Assembly: GCF_036057275.1 (NCBI RefSeq)
Contig: NZ_CP107945.1
Location: forward strand, 6,820,001-6,884,000
DNA: 64,000 nucleotides
Direction of reading: 5' to 3'
From: Streptomyces sp. NBC_00390
Lineage (GTDB): Bacteria; Actinomycetota; Actinomycetes; Streptomycetales; Streptomycetaceae
Of the stretch, positions 43,416 to 54,315 are shown piece after piece. Made by a program: the position numbers and the translations under genes. The notes under the pieces are model-generated. The model did no database searches, had not been told where the DNA came from, and saw only the letters and a program-made list of their open reading frames with translations. The stretch's first letter is position 1. Each line of letters starts with the position of its first letter.

Positions 43416-45925
43416 TGCGGGTCCCGCTTTCCTGGCTGCGGGAGTACGTCGACCTGCCGGAGACGGAGACCGGCCGCGACGTCCAGGCCAAGCTCATCTC
43501 CGCCGGCCTCGAGGTCGAGACTGTCGAGCGGCTCGGCGCGGGCCTGAAGGGCCCGCTCGTCGTCGGCCAGGTGCTGACCATCGAGGAGCTGGAGGGCTTC
43601 AAGAAGCCCATCCGCTTCTGCACCGTCGACGTCGGCCAGGCCAACGGCAGCGGTGAGCCGCAGGAGATCGTCTGCGGGGCGCGCAACTTCTCCGTCGGCG
43701 ACAAGGTCGTCGTGGTCCTCCCGGGCGCCGTACTGCCCGGAGACTTCGCGATCGCCGCTCGCCAGACGTACGGCAGGACCTCGCACGGCATGATCTGCTC
43801 CGGCGACGAGCTCGGCATGGGCGACGACGGCAGCGGCGGCATCATCGTGCTGCCGCCCGAGTACGAGGTGGGCACCGACGCGATCGAGCTCCTGGAGCTC
43901 GTCGACGAGGTCCTCGACATCGCGGTCACCCCCGACCGGGGCTATGCACTGTCGATCCGCGGCGTCGCCCGCGAGGCCGCCATCGCCTACGGTCTGCCGC
44001 TGCGCGACCCGGCGCTGCTCGACGTGCCCGGCCCGAACTCGTACGGACACGTGGTCAACGTCTCCGACCCGGTCGGCTGCGACCGCTTCACCGCGCGCAC
44101 CGTCGTCGGCCTGGAGCCCGAGGCCCGCTCACCGATCTGGCTGCAGCGCAGGCTGCAGAAGGCCGGGATGCGCCCGATCTCGCTCGCCGTCGACGTCACC
44201 AACTACGTGATGCTGGAGCTCGGGCAGCCGCTGCACGCCTACGACCGCTCCCGTCTCGACGGGCCGATCGGGGTGCGCCGCGCCGAGCCCGGCGAGAAGC
44301 TCACCACCCTGGACGGGGCCAAGCGCGTCCTGGACGCCGAGGACCTGGTCATCACGGACAACCGCGGCCCGATCGGCCTCGCGGGTGTCATGGGCGGTGC
44401 CAACACCGAGATCGCGGACCACGACGACACCGCCGGGGCCACCACCGAGGTCGTCATCGAGGCCGCGCACTTCGACCCGGTCGCCATCGCCCGGACCGCG
44501 CGCCGGCACAAGCTGTCCTCCGAGGCGTCCAAGCGCTTCGAGCGCGGCGTCGACCCGCTGGCCGCGGCCGCCGCCGCGCAGCGCACCGTCGATCTGCTGG
44601 TGCTGCTCGCCGGCGGCACCGCCGACGGCGGCGTCACCGAGGTCGTCGCGCCGTACGCGCCGCGTACGATCACCATGCCGGCGGACCACCCCGACCGCGT
44701 CGCGGGTGTCGCCTACGGCCGCGAGACCGTCGTACGCCGCCTCCAGGAGGTCGGCTGCGACGTCTACGGGCAGGACGAGCTCGTCGTCACCGTGCCGTCG
44801 TGGCGCCCCGACCTCGCCCAGCCGAACGACCTCGCAGAAGAGGTCATCCGGCTCGAGGGGTACGAGAACCTTCCGTCCACGCTGCCCACACCGCCGTCCG
44901 GCCGCGGTCTGACCGCACGCCAGCGGCTGCACCGGCGGGTCGGCCGGGCGCTCGCGGGCGCCGGCTACGTCGAGGCGCCGAACTATCCGTTCATCGCCGA
45001 GAAGGTCTTCGACCAGCTCGGCCTGGACGGGGACGACGCCCGTCGCCGGGTCGTCCGGCTCTCCAACCCGCTGTCCGACGAGGAGCCGGCGCTGCGCACC
45101 ACACTGCTGCCCGGCCTGCTCGCCACGCTGCGGCGCAACAACGGCCGTGGCAGCCACGACCTCGCGCTGTTCGAGACCGGTCTGGTCTTCCTGCCGACCG
45201 GCGACGAGAAGCCGGCCGTGGTACTGCCGGTCGACCGCCGTCCGACCGACGCGCAGATCGCCGAGCTGGACGCCGCGCTGCCGCGCCAGCCGCGCCGCGC
45301 CGCGGTCGTCCTCGCGGGCGCCCGCGAGCAGGCCGGCTGGTGGGGCAAGGGAGGTCCGGCCGAATGGGCGGACGCGATCGAGGCGGGCCGGCTGCTCGCC
45401 CGCGAGGCGGGTGTCGAGCTGACCGTGCGGGCCGACCAGCACGCGCCGTGGCACCCCGGGCGCTGCGCCGCACTGTTCGCGACCGTCAACGGTGAGGAGA
45501 CGCTCATCGGCCATGCCGGTGAGCTGCACCCGCGGGTCGTCAAGGAGCTGCACCTGCCGGAGCGCACCTGCGCCATGGAGATCGAGCTCGATCTGCTGGA
45601 GCAGGCCGGGGGCATCGTCGAGGCTCCGCGGATCTCCACCTTCCCGGTGGCGACCCAGGACGTCGCGCTGGTCGTCGCCGAGGACGTGCCCGCCGGCGAC
45701 GTGGAGGCCGCACTGCGCGAGGGCGCGGGCGAACTGCTGGAGTCCATCCGGCTGTTCGACGTCTTCACCGGCGAGCAGCTGGGCGAGGGCAAGAAGTCCC
45801 TGGCGTACGCACTGCGCTTCCGTGCCGCGGACCGCACGCTGACGGTCGACGAGGCGTCGGCCGCCCGTGACGCCGCTGTCGCGCTCGCCGCCGAGCGCAC
45901 CGGCGCGGTGCTGCGCGGGGCCTGA
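43415..45925 (+). CDS. pheT: Phenylalanyl-tRNA synthetase beta subunit
   Basis: An 836-residue subunit with all usual parts in order: start MRVPLSWLREYVDLP, EMAP-like tRNA-binding domain (about 40-150), B3/4 editing domain (to about 400), B5 domain, the catalytic-like domain (ARRRVVRLSNPLSDEEPALRTTLLPGLL) and the C-terminal anticodon-binding FDX-ACB domain (about 740-836). The editing domain clears tyrosine misacylated to tRNA-Phe. It is followed by a strong terminator. Confidence 0.97.
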   Translation: MRVPLSWLREYVDLPETETGRDVQAKLISAGLEVETVERLGAGLKGPLVVGQVLTIEELEGFKKPIRFCTVDVGQANGSGEPQEIVCGARNFSVGDKVVVVLPGAVLPGDFAIAARQTYGRTSHGMICSGDELGMGDDGSGGIIVLPPEYEVGTDAIELLELVDEVLDIAVTPDRGYALSIRGVAREAAIAYGLPLRDPALLDVPGPNSYGHVVNVSDPVGCDRFTARTVVGLEPEARSPIWLQRRLQKAGMRPISLAVDVTNYVMLELGQPLHAYDRSRLDGPIGVRRAEPGEKLTTLDGAKRVLDAEDLVITDNRGPIGLAGVMGGANTEIADHDDTAGATTEVVIEAAHFDPVAIARTARRHKLSSEASKRFERGVDPLAAAAAAQRTVDLLVLLAGGTADGGVTEVVAPYAPRTITMPADHPDRVAGVAYGRETVVRRLQEVGCDVYGQDELVVTVPSWRPDLAQPNDLAEEVIRLEGYENLPSTLPTPPSGRGLTARQRLHRRVGRALAGAGYVEAPNYPFIAEKVFDQLGLDGDDARRRVVRLSNPLSDEEPALRTTLLPGLLATLRRNNGRGSHDLALFETGLVFLPTGDEKPAVVLPVDRRPTDAQIAELDAALPRQPRRAAVVLAGAREQAGWWGKGGPAEWADAIEAGRLLAREAGVELTVRADQHAPWHPGRCAALFATVNGEETLIGHAGELHPRVVKELHLPERTCAMEIELDLLEQAGGIVEAPRISTFPVATQDVALVVAEDVPAGDVEAALREGAGELLESIRLFDVFTGEQLGEGKKSLAYALRFRAADRTLTVDEASAARDAAVALAAERTGAVLRGA

Positions 45926-45940
45926 GCGGCCGTTCGCCGA

Positions 45941-45977
45941 TGAGGGGCGCATCCGCCACGTGCGGATGCGCCCCTCA
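45941..45977 (+). terminator. Terminator of the pheST operon
   Basis: A perfect 16-bp stem (TGAGGGGCGCATCCGC at 45941-45956, complement at 45962-45977) with a 5-base loop. Confidence 0.9.
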
Positions 45978-46004
45978 CGCGTGTGCGGAGCCGGAAACCG
46001 CCCC

Positions 46005-46127
46005 CGCCGGGGGCGGATCGCCGACGATGTGGCGCTGCTGGTGCTGCGCGACGACCGCACACGGGCAGCGGCGCAGAGCGGTGACACCGCCCTGCGCCGT
46101 GCCCGGCCGGAACCCTCCAATCGATAG
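46005..46127 (+). pseudogene. Possible remnant of a SpoIIE-type phosphatase C terminus
   Basis: The frame reads RGRIADDVALLVLRDD; DDVALLVLR is the usual end of actinobacterial SpoIIE/PP2C phosphatases. Nothing upstream completes the domain. A hairpin with an 8-bp stem (45998-46005 with 46009-46016) starts it. The rest of 45978-46418 holds no supported gene. Confidence 0.3.
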
Positions 46128-46418
46128 CTCTCCGCAGCCGTGTGCAGTGTTCGGCAGGAGTGGGACTGCCGACGGCCGGCGCCGCCCGCCCTGCCGCGGA
46201 GTGTCGGGCAGATCAGCAGGGCAGACGACGCGATCGGGGCCGCCGCACTGTACGAGGGGGAGCCGGCGGCCCGGCCGCCTCTGTGAGAGGCCCTTCAGTC
46301 AACCGGCGCGCACCGCCCGGCGGCAGCGTACGCAAGGCACAGAAAAGCGCACTTGTTTCACACCCCGTGCGAATCGTCCTCTACTACGCTGAGCGGACCG
46401 AGTCACCGGAGGGTGCCC

Positions 46419-47756
46419 ATGCAGCCCAACACCCTGCTCGACGCCCTGCTCGACGAAGCGGGCATCTCGCACGCCGGACTTGCCGCCCGCGTCAACCATG
46501 CGGGCCGGGCCAGAGGCCTGTCGCTGCGGTACGAACACACGGCCGTGGCACGGTGGTTGAAGGGCCAGCGCCCGCGCGGCCAGGTGCCCGACCTGATCTG
46601 CGAGGTGTTCGCCGGCCGGCTGCACAGGGTGATCACGCTCGGCGACATCGGACTCGCCACGCCCGGGCCGTCGCCACAGGGCGCCTCCTCGCTCTCCGGG
46701 TTCGTGGACCGCGCAACAGCCCTGTGGCGCTCCGACGAGCAGCAACGGCCACACATCGTGGGGGCCCCGGCCGTCACCGGCACCCCCGCCGTGATGCCCG
46801 TGTGGGAGTGGGAGAACCCGCCCGAGGACGCGGATGTCTCGCGCAGCGGCACGACCCGGGTCAGCATGGCCGACATCAAGATGCTGCGTGCCGCGCGGGC
46901 GCACTACGAGCTGATGTACCGCAAGGCCGGCGGTGTCGCCGTCCGCGCCCGTGTCGTCGGCTTCCTCAACGCGCAGACCGCACCCCTGCTGCGCGGCGCC
47001 TACAGCGACGCACTCGGCCGTCAACTGCACCGTGCCACGGGCGGGCTGGTGGCGGTGGCGGGCATCTGCGCGTACGACTCCGACGCGCACGGTCTCGCCC
47101 AGCGTTACTTCCATCAGGCACTGCGTCTGGCAAAGGCCAGCGGCGACCGCGGACTTGGCGCCTATGTGATCGCGCTGCTGGTCAACCAGTCGCTGTACAT
47201 GGGCGAGTACCGGCAGGCGGTGGCGTTCGCCGAGGCGGCGCTGCGGGCTGCCGGTCACCAGATCACGCCGGCCCTGGCCGCGGACCTGTACGCGATGCAG
47301 GCGAAGGCGTACGCGCACCTGGGTGACAGCGGCAGCGCGCTGCGGTGCATCCACTGCGCCGAGTCCGAGGCGGAGCGGATCCGCCCGGGCCATGAACCGG
47401 ACGAGACGGGGTACGTGCAACCGGGACTGGTCAATGTCCAGGTGGCCGAAGCGCTGCTCAGCCTCGGGGATCTGACGGTGGCCCGGGAACATGCCACGGC
47501 GGCCGTCGGCACCCCGGCCCACGACCGCGGCCGGGTGCACCGGCTCGCGATGCTGAGCCAGATCGAGATGCGCGCGGGTGAGATGGACCGGGCGGCGCGG
47601 ACGGCGGCCGAGATGGTGGAGCGGGCGCGGGGGATGGAGTCCCAGCGGCTGCGCGACCGGCTGCGTGCCGTGCGGCGGGCCCTCGCGGCGAGCGGCTGCG
47701 CCGACGCCGAGGAAGCGGCCGAACTCATCGACGGGGCGCTGCGCGTTCCCCTGTGA
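46419..47756 (+). CDS. Tetratricopeptide-type regulator with N-terminal HTH-like region
   Basis: A 445-residue protein of a large Streptomyces family. Residues about 1-65 are HTH-like (LLDEAGISHAGLAARVNHAGRARG, then YEHTAVARWLKGQRPRG), and residues about 220-440 form helical TPR-like repeats (RYFHQALRLAKASGDRGLGAYV; AVAFAEAALRAAG). Relatives such as NsdA affect development and antibiotic production. GGAGGG lies before ATG 46419. The Nudix gene follows after 51 bases, and this pairing is probably an operon. Confidence 0.87.
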   Translation: MQPNTLLDALLDEAGISHAGLAARVNHAGRARGLSLRYEHTAVARWLKGQRPRGQVPDLICEVFAGRLHRVITLGDIGLATPGPSPQGASSLSGFVDRATALWRSDEQQRPHIVGAPAVTGTPAVMPVWEWENPPEDADVSRSGTTRVSMADIKMLRAARAHYELMYRKAGGVAVRARVVGFLNAQTAPLLRGAYSDALGRQLHRATGGLVAVAGICAYDSDAHGLAQRYFHQALRLAKASGDRGLGAYVIALLVNQSLYMGEYRQAVAFAEAALRAAGHQITPALAADLYAMQAKAYAHLGDSGSALRCIHCAESEAERIRPGHEPDETGYVQPGLVNVQVAEALLSLGDLTVAREHATAAVGTPAHDRGRVHRLAMLSQIEMRAGEMDRAARTAAEMVERARGMESQRLRDRLRAVRRALAASGCADAEEAAELIDGALRVPL

Positions 47757-47807
47757 CCGTACTCCTGCTGCGATGTTGCCACCTACTTGTCGGAAGGTGG
47801 CACACAC

Positions 47808-48338
47808 GTGCAGTGGACAAACTTAAGCGAACAAACTGTGTATGAGAACCGCTGGTTCAGGGTCAACCTCGCGGATGTCGCGCTGCCCGACGGCCGGCAT
47901 CTGGACCACTTCCTGATCCGGCTGCGCCCGGTTGCCGTCGCGACCGTGGTCAACGAGGCCAACGAGGTGCTGCTGCTGTGGCGGCACCGGTTCATCACGG
48001 ACAGCTGGGGCTGGGAGCTCCCCGCCGGTGTCGTCGAGGACGGCGAGGACATCGCGGCCGCCGCCGCCCGTGAGATGGAGGAGGAGACCGGCTGGCGGCC
48101 GGGCCCCCTCCGGCATCTGCTCACCGTGGAGCCGTCCAACGGGCTCACGGACGCGCGCCACCATCTCTACGTCGCCGACGAGGCCACGTACATGGGCCAC
48201 CCCGAGGACGACTTCGAGTCCTCCCGCCGGGAGTGGATCTCCCTGAAACTGGTGCCCGACATGATCGCGCGCGGCGAGGTCCCGGCCGCCAACATGGCGG
48301 CCGGGCTGCTGATGCTGCACCATCTGCGGCTGGGCTGA
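47808..48338 (+). CDS. Nudix hydrolase with a TTA codon
   Basis: A 176-residue Nudix protein of the ADP-ribose pyrophosphatase type: the Nudix box runs GVVEDGEDIAAAAAREMEEETGW. It hydrolyses nucleoside diphosphates linked to another group. GTG 47808 follows GGAAGGTGG. Codon 6 (47823-47825) is TTA, so translation should depend on the bldA leucyl-tRNA, which accumulates late in growth. It follows the TPR regulator, itself of a development-related family. Confidence 0.9.
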   Translation: MQWTNLSEQTVYENRWFRVNLADVALPDGRHLDHFLIRLRPVAVATVVNEANEVLLLWRHRFITDSWGWELPAGVVEDGEDIAAAAAREMEEETGWRPGPLRHLLTVEPSNGLTDARHHLYVADEATYMGHPEDDFESSRREWISLKLVPDMIARGEVPAANMAAGLLMLHHLRLG

Positions 48339-48402
48339 TCCGACCTGGTCGGCGCGGCAGGGCTGATCGGACGGGGCGGGCACGGCAGGGGAGGCGAGGC
48401 GC

Positions 48403-48660
48403 CTACGGCCCGAGCGCCTGCCACACCACGACGGCCAGTGCCCCGAGCGCGGTCAGTGCGGCGACGGCGGGCAGTGGCCACCGGGCATGCTCAAGTGCCC
48501 CCACGCGCGCGACCAGATCGGTCAGGTCCCGGTCGATCTGGTCGTTGCGCTGGGCGAGCAGCTCCAGCCGGCCGTCGATCCGGGCGAGGCCGACATCGAG
48601 GCTGCGGCGCAGTTCTGCGAACTCCTCGACGGCCAGTAAGTGATCAGCGTCGGTTGTCAC
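48403..48660 (-). CDS. Small coiled-coil membrane protein, unknown
   Basis: An 85-residue protein from GTG 48660, with AGGAG 8 bases upstream. Residues about 12-58 are a charged amphipathic helix with a heptad-like pattern (LRRSLDVGLARIDGRLELLAQRNDQ region), followed by one C-terminal membrane helix (about 60-80). The layout resembles small tail-anchored proteins or phage-holin-like components; no family is recognised. Confidence 0.7.
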   Translation of the reverse strand: MTTDADHLLAVEEFAELRRSLDVGLARIDGRLELLAQRNDQIDRDLTDLVARVGALEHARWPLPAVAALTALGALAVVVWQALGP

Positions 48661-48812
48661 GGATGTCGCTCCTGTTCGGGGGGTGTACGGCGGGCCCTTG
48701 ACTGAGCGGGTCCGAGTCAACCCTCCCTGCTCGGGGGGCGGGAGCGTGTGCGCACGGCATATGCGGGCACGCCCCTCGCACCCCGTGTGAATCAGGAGCG
48801 GGCGTCAGGCGC

Positions 48813-49685
48813 TCAGGAGTACGGGTAGAAACCGGATCCCGTCTTGCGGCCGAGCCGGCCCGCGTCCACCATCCGCTGGAGCAGCGGGGGAGCGGCGTAC
48901 AGCGGCTCCTTGAACTCGGCGTACATCGAGTCGGCGACCGAGGCCACCGTGTCCAGGCCGATCAGGTCGGAGAGCTTCAGCGGACCCATCGGGTGGGCGC
49001 AGCCCATCTCCATGCCGTTGTCGATGTCCTCACGGCTGGCGATGCCCGACTCGAACATCCGGATCGCGGAGAGCAGATACGGGATGAGCAGCGCGTTGAC
49101 CACGAAGCCCGAGCGGTCCTGGGCGCGGATCGGGTGCTTGTCGAGCACGCGCTGCACGACGGCCTCGGACCGCTTGACGGTCTCCTCGGACGTGGTCAGC
49201 GCCGGGATCAGCTCCACCAGCTTCTGGACCGGTGCCGGATTGAAGAAATGGATGCCGATGACCTGGTCGGGGCGCGAGGTCGCGACGGCGAGCTTCACCA
49301 GCGGGATCGAGGAGGTGTTGGAGGCGAGGATCGCGTCCTGGCGGGTCACCACCTGGTCGAGGATCTGGAAGATCTCCGTCTTGACCTGCTCGTTCTCCAC
49401 GACGGCCTCGATGACGAGATCGCGGTCGGCGAACTCCCCGAGGTCGGTGGTGAAGGTGAGGCGCTCCAGGGTCGCGTCGCGCTCCGCCTCGGTGATCTTG
49501 CCGCGCTCGGCGGCCTTGGACAGGGAGTTGTGCAGGCGGGTACGCCCGATCTCCAGGGCCTCGCCCGTGGTCTCGGCGACCTTCACCTCGAGGCCGCTTC
49601 TGGCACACACCTCCGCGATGCCCGCGCCCATCTGGCCGCAGCCCACCACTCCGACGCGTGCAATGTCGGCCATTGAGTCCGTCAC
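48813..49685 (-). CDS. 3-hydroxybutyryl-CoA dehydrogenase
   Basis: A 290-residue enzyme: NAD-binding GCGQMGAGIAEV near residue 15, the catalytic histidine in GIHFFNPAP, RSGFVVNALLIPYL, and the C-terminal domain with DNGMEMGCAHPMGPLKLSDLIGLD. It interconverts acetoacetyl-CoA and 3-hydroxybutyryl-CoA and feeds the ethylmalonyl-CoA pathway or fatty acid turnover. GTG 49685 is taken as the start; ATG 49673 is equally possible. Confidence 0.93.
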   Translation of the reverse strand: MTDSMADIARVGVVGCGQMGAGIAEVCARSGLEVKVAETTGEALEIGRTRLHNSLSKAAERGKITEAERDATLERLTFTTDLGEFADRDLVIEAVVENEQVKTEIFQILDQVVTRQDAILASNTSSIPLVKLAVATSRPDQVIGIHFFNPAPVQKLVELIPALTTSEETVKRSEAVVQRVLDKHPIRAQDRSGFVVNALLIPYLLSAIRMFESGIASREDIDNGMEMGCAHPMGPLKLSDLIGLDTVASVADSMYAEFKEPLYAAPPLLQRMVDAGRLGRKTGSGFYPYS

Positions 49686-49855
49686 CTCGTGCCTTTCGCT
49701 GATACTCGTGCGGCGGGGTCCCGTATGGTTCCGGTGCCCGCCCCGACCCCATGACGTTACTCCGGGAGTATGCGTGTCCGGCCGCCAGGGCCGGGCATGC
49801 TGCTTGAATACGGAGAGTCACGACAGCGCACATCGAGTGGGCAGGGGGCAGTCAT

Positions 49856-51112
49856 ATGGCACGTATCGGGCGAAGGGGTTTCGTGGCAGCCGCCGCCGGA
49901 GCGCTGTCCGCGCTGGCGGCGACGGGGGACGCGGCCGCTGCGTCAGATCGGCCGGCCGCCGCACCGCCGCGCACCAGCGCCGAACGGCGCGAATTCCGCG
50001 GGATGTGGCTGGCTTCGGTCGGCAACCGGGACTGGCCGTCGGCGCCCGGCCTCAGCGCCGCGGCGCAGCGCGCCGAGCTGCTCGCCCACCTCGACAGTGC
50101 GGTCGCCCGCCGGCTGAATGTGGTGATCTTCCAAGTGAGGCCTACGGCGGACGCGCTGTGGCCGTCCCCGCACGAGCCCTGGAGCCAGTATCTGAGCGGC
50201 GTCCAGGGCAGGAATCCCGGCTGGGACCCGCTCGGTACGGCGGTGACCGAGGCCCACCGCCGCGGTCTCCAGCTGCACGCCTGGTTCAACCCCTACCGGG
50301 TGGCGAACCACACCGACCCCTCACTGCTGGTCCCGAACCACCCCGCCCGGCGGAACCCCGGCTGGATCCTGCCCTACGGCGGCAAGCTGTACTACAACCC
50401 CGGCATCCCCGAGGTCCGCCGCTTCGTCCAGGACGCGATGATGGACGCCGTCCGCCGGTACGCCGTCGACGCGGTGCACTTCGACGACTACTTCTACCCG
50501 TATCCCGTCGCGGGACAGGTCTTCCGGGACGACGCCACGTATGCCCGCTACGGTGCCGGACACCCGGACAAGGCCTCCTGGCGGCGCAGCAACATCGACC
50601 GGCTGGTGAGCGAGATGGCCGCCCGTATCACCAAGGCCAAGCCCGGCGTCCGCTTCGGGATCAGCCCGTTCGGCGTGTGGCGCAATTCCGCGACCGACCC
50701 GCGCGGCTCGGCGACCGCCGCCGGTGTCCAGACCTACGACGCCCTGCACGCCGACACCCGCACATGGGTCCGGAAGGGCTGGATCGACTACGTCGTTCCG
50801 CAGGTCTACTGGAACATCGGCTTCCAGGCCGCCGACTATGCGGCCCTGGTTCCCTGGTGGGCGGATGTCGCCCGGGGGACCGGCGTCGACCTGTACATCG
50901 GCGAAGCGCTGTACAAAGCGGGCATGCCCGGTCAGCCCGCGCCCTGGCAGGATCCGGCGGAGCTGTCCAGGCACCTCACCTTCGCCCGGCGGTACGCGAC
51001 GGTCCGCGGCCACTGCTTCTTCTCGGCGAAAGAGGTCATGACGGATCCGGCCGGGGCGATGGCAAAGGTGGTCGCCGACCACTATCCGACCCGGGTGAGG
51101 CCCCCGAGCTGA
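49856..51112 (+). CDS. Tat-exported GHL10 (DUF187) family glycoside hydrolase
   Basis: A 418-residue secreted protein. The N terminus IGRRGFVAAAAGALSALAA is a twin-arginine signal. The barrel starts at REFRGMWLASVGNRDWP and contains VIFQVRPTADALWPS, LHAWFNPYRV, DAVHFDDYFYPYP and VPQVYWNIGF, all typical of the GHL10 family, probable glycan or peptidoglycan-related hydrolases. Acidic pairs in HFDDYFYP are likely catalytic. Its stop lies next to that of the convergent DUF1918 gene. Confidence 0.92.
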   Translation: MARIGRRGFVAAAAGALSALAATGDAAAASDRPAAAPPRTSAERREFRGMWLASVGNRDWPSAPGLSAAAQRAELLAHLDSAVARRLNVVIFQVRPTADALWPSPHEPWSQYLSGVQGRNPGWDPLGTAVTEAHRRGLQLHAWFNPYRVANHTDPSLLVPNHPARRNPGWILPYGGKLYYNPGIPEVRRFVQDAMMDAVRRYAVDAVHFDDYFYPYPVAGQVFRDDATYARYGAGHPDKASWRRSNIDRLVSEMAARITKAKPGVRFGISPFGVWRNSATDPRGSATAAGVQTYDALHADTRTWVRKGWIDYVVPQVYWNIGFQAADYAALVPWWADVARGTGVDLYIGEALYKAGMPGQPAPWQDPAELSRHLTFARRYATVRGHCFFSAKEVMTDPAGAMAKVVADHYPTRVRPPS

Positions 51113-51304
51113 TCAGGTCTGCTCGTGGTGGCGTACGACGGTGTCGGGACCGGGGGACATCAGCGCCTCGTGCCCGTCCTCGAAGCGGACGCGGAACGGG
51201 GGGTTGCCCTCAGGGCCCAGCACCTCGACGACTTCGGCGACCTTGTCGTGCTGTCCCACGATCCTGCCGTGCATCAGCAGCTTGTCGCCCACGTTCGCTT
51301 GCAT
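51113..51304 (-). CDS. DUF1918 protein
   Basis: A 63-residue beta-rich protein (ANVGDKLLMHGRIVGQHDK; VRFEDGHEALMSPGPD) of the DUF1918 family, common in actinobacteria and of unknown function. ATG 51304 lies 10 bases after GAGGAGG. It converges with the GHL10 gene. Confidence 0.88.
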   Translation of the reverse strand: MQANVGDKLLMHGRIVGQHDKVAEVVEVLGPEGNPPFRVRFEDGHEALMSPGPDTVVRHHEQT

Positions 51305-51405
51305 CTGGGAGTGACCTCCTCGAAGAGGTTGGTCGTGCCTGACTTCGAGTCTACGGCCGGGGCCGCGAGTCGCACCTCCGGCTCCGCCCGTGGTCGTTTG
51401 CCCCT

Positions 51406-52300
<895 letters not shown>

Positions 52301-52302
<2 letters not shown>

Positions 52303-53737
52303 GCAAGAGCGTAGCAGTGTGGCGGAATTGGCGAATTCGCTGAAGCGTGAACTGGACCGCTACTCACCAGGAGAGAAGCTGCCGTCCAGCCGGGCGCTGG
52401 TCGAGCGCCACCGGGTCTCCCCGGTCACCGTCTCCCGGGCTCTCGCCCAGCTCGCCGCCGAAGGCCTGGTCGTCACGCGGCCCGGCGCAGGCGCCTTCCG
52501 GGCCCGGCCCCGCACCGACACCCCACCACCGGGGGACACCTCCTGGCAGGAAGTCACCCTCAGCGCGGACGCGGCGACCGAAGTCGTGCCGCGCGCGGTC
52601 GACGCGTCCGGCGTGCTCGTCACACTGTCAGCGCCACCCGCGGGAGTCGTCGAGTTCAACGGCGGCTATCTGCATCCCTCGCTCCAGCCGGAACGGGCCA
52701 TGGCCGGCGCGCTGGCCCGCGCGGGACGCCGCCCCGGGGCGTGGGGCCGGCCGCCGACCGACGGGCTGCCCGAACTGCGCGAGTGGTTCGCCCGCGGACT
52801 CGGCGGCACCGTCGGCGCGGCCGATGTGCTGGTCACCGCCGGCGGCCAGTCGGCCCTGACCACCGCGCTGCGCGCTCTCGCCCCGCCCGGCGCCCCCGTC
52901 CTCGTCGAATCACCCACCTACCCCGGCATGCTCGCCATCGCCCGCGCCGCGGGGCTGCGACCGGTGCCCGTCCCCCTGGACCCCGACGGTGTGCGACCGG
53001 ACCTCCTGGCCGCGGCGTTCCGCGCCACCGGAGCGCGCGTGTTCGTGTGCCAGCCGCTGTTCCAGAACCCGACCGGTGCCGTTCTCGCCACGGAGCGCCG
53101 CCCCGAGGTGCTGCGCATCGCCCGCGAAGCCGGAGCCTTCGTGATCGAGGACGACTTCGCGCGCCGCCTGGTCCACGAGGACGCCGGCCCGCTGCCCAGG
53201 CCCCTGGCCGCCGACGACCCCGACGCAGTGGTCGTCCACGTCAGTTCGCTCACCAAGGCGACCTCGCCCAGCCTGCGGGTGGGCATGCTCGCCGGCCGCG
53301 GCCCGGTGCTGGAGCGGCTGCGCGCCATCCATGTCGTCGACAACTTCTTCGTCCCCCGCCCGCTCCAGGAAGCGGCCCTGGAACTGGTCGGTGCCCCGGC
53401 CTGGAGTCGCCATCTGCGCCGCGTGGCCGCCGAGCTGAAGGGCCGCCGCGACACCATGACCGCGGCACTTCGGATGCACCTGCCCGAACTGTCCCTGCCG
53501 CACATCCCGTCCGGCGGCCACCACCTGTGGCTGCGCCTGCCGGACGCCATGGACGAGAGCGCCCTCGTGGCCGCCGCCCTCCGGGCGGATGTCGCGGTCG
53601 CCCCCGGCCGCCCCTACTTCTGCGCCGAACCCCCCGCCGGACACATCCGGTTGAGCTTCGCGGGCGTCGCGGGCCCGGCCGAGATCGAGAAGGGTGTGCG
53701 CCGGCTGCGGACGGCGTGCGACGAATGGGCGGCATGA
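52301..53737 (+). CDS. MocR-type regulator (GntR HTH fused to aminotransferase)
   Basis: A 478-residue protein. Residues about 5-75 are the GntR winged helix (GEKLPSSRALVERHRVSPVTVSRALAQLAAEGLV), and residues about 115-475 a fold-type I aminotransferase domain with VTAGGQSALTTALRAL, CQPLFQNPTGAVL, EDDFARRL and the PLP lysine in VSSLTKATSPSLRVG. MocR proteins sense PLP or amino compounds. It probably controls the divergent DMT transporter. GTG 52319 is an alternative start that would separate the two genes. Confidence 0.92.
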
Positions 53738-53845
53738 CCCCTGGCCTCCCCCCGGGACCGGGACACCGGCCGTGACGACCGCCGCCTGCCCCCGGCCGGG
53801 ACATCGAGCGTGACAGCCGGCGACCGGGCATGCGAATCTCACGCC

Positions 53846-54277
53846 ATGAGCGAGACGACCCATGGCCCTTACACGATCTCCACCGACCCGGGCCGCCTCG
53901 ACGCGGCCCGGGTGCACCACTGGCTCTCGAGCGATGCCTACTGGGCGCTCGGCCGCAGCCGGGAGCGGCAGGACCTCGCCATCGCCGGATCGCTCAACTT
54001 CGGCGCGTACGAAGCAGCTTCGGGCGAGCAGGCCGCCTACGCGCGCGTCATCACGGACGGGGCCACCTTCGCCTACCTCTGCGACGTCTATGTCGACCCG
54101 TCCGCCCGCGGGACGGGACTGGGCACCGCCCTCGTCGCCGCTGTGCGCGACCATCTCGCGCCGCTCGGGCTGAACCGGATCTTGCTCACCACCGACGACG
54201 CTCACGGTGTGTACGAAAAGGTCGGATTCCAGGTACTCGGCAACCCGGGGAACTGGCTGCAGATCGCCTTCAACTGA
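53846..54277 (+). CDS. GNAT-family N-acetyltransferase
   Basis: A 143-residue acetyltransferase with the acetyl-CoA-binding stretch YVDPSARGTGLGTALVAAV (R/Q-x-x-G-x-G/A form) and a C-terminal YEKVGF typical of the family. The substrate is unknown. ATG 53846 is the start. Confidence 0.9.
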   Translation: MSETTHGPYTISTDPGRLDAARVHHWLSSDAYWALGRSRERQDLAIAGSLNFGAYEAASGEQAAYARVITDGATFAYLCDVYVDPSARGTGLGTALVAAVRDHLAPLGLNRILLTTDDAHGVYEKVGFQVLGNPGNWLQIAFN

Positions 54278-54315
54278 CTCTTGACCTGCGCGGCGTTCCC
54301 GTTCACCATCACGCC

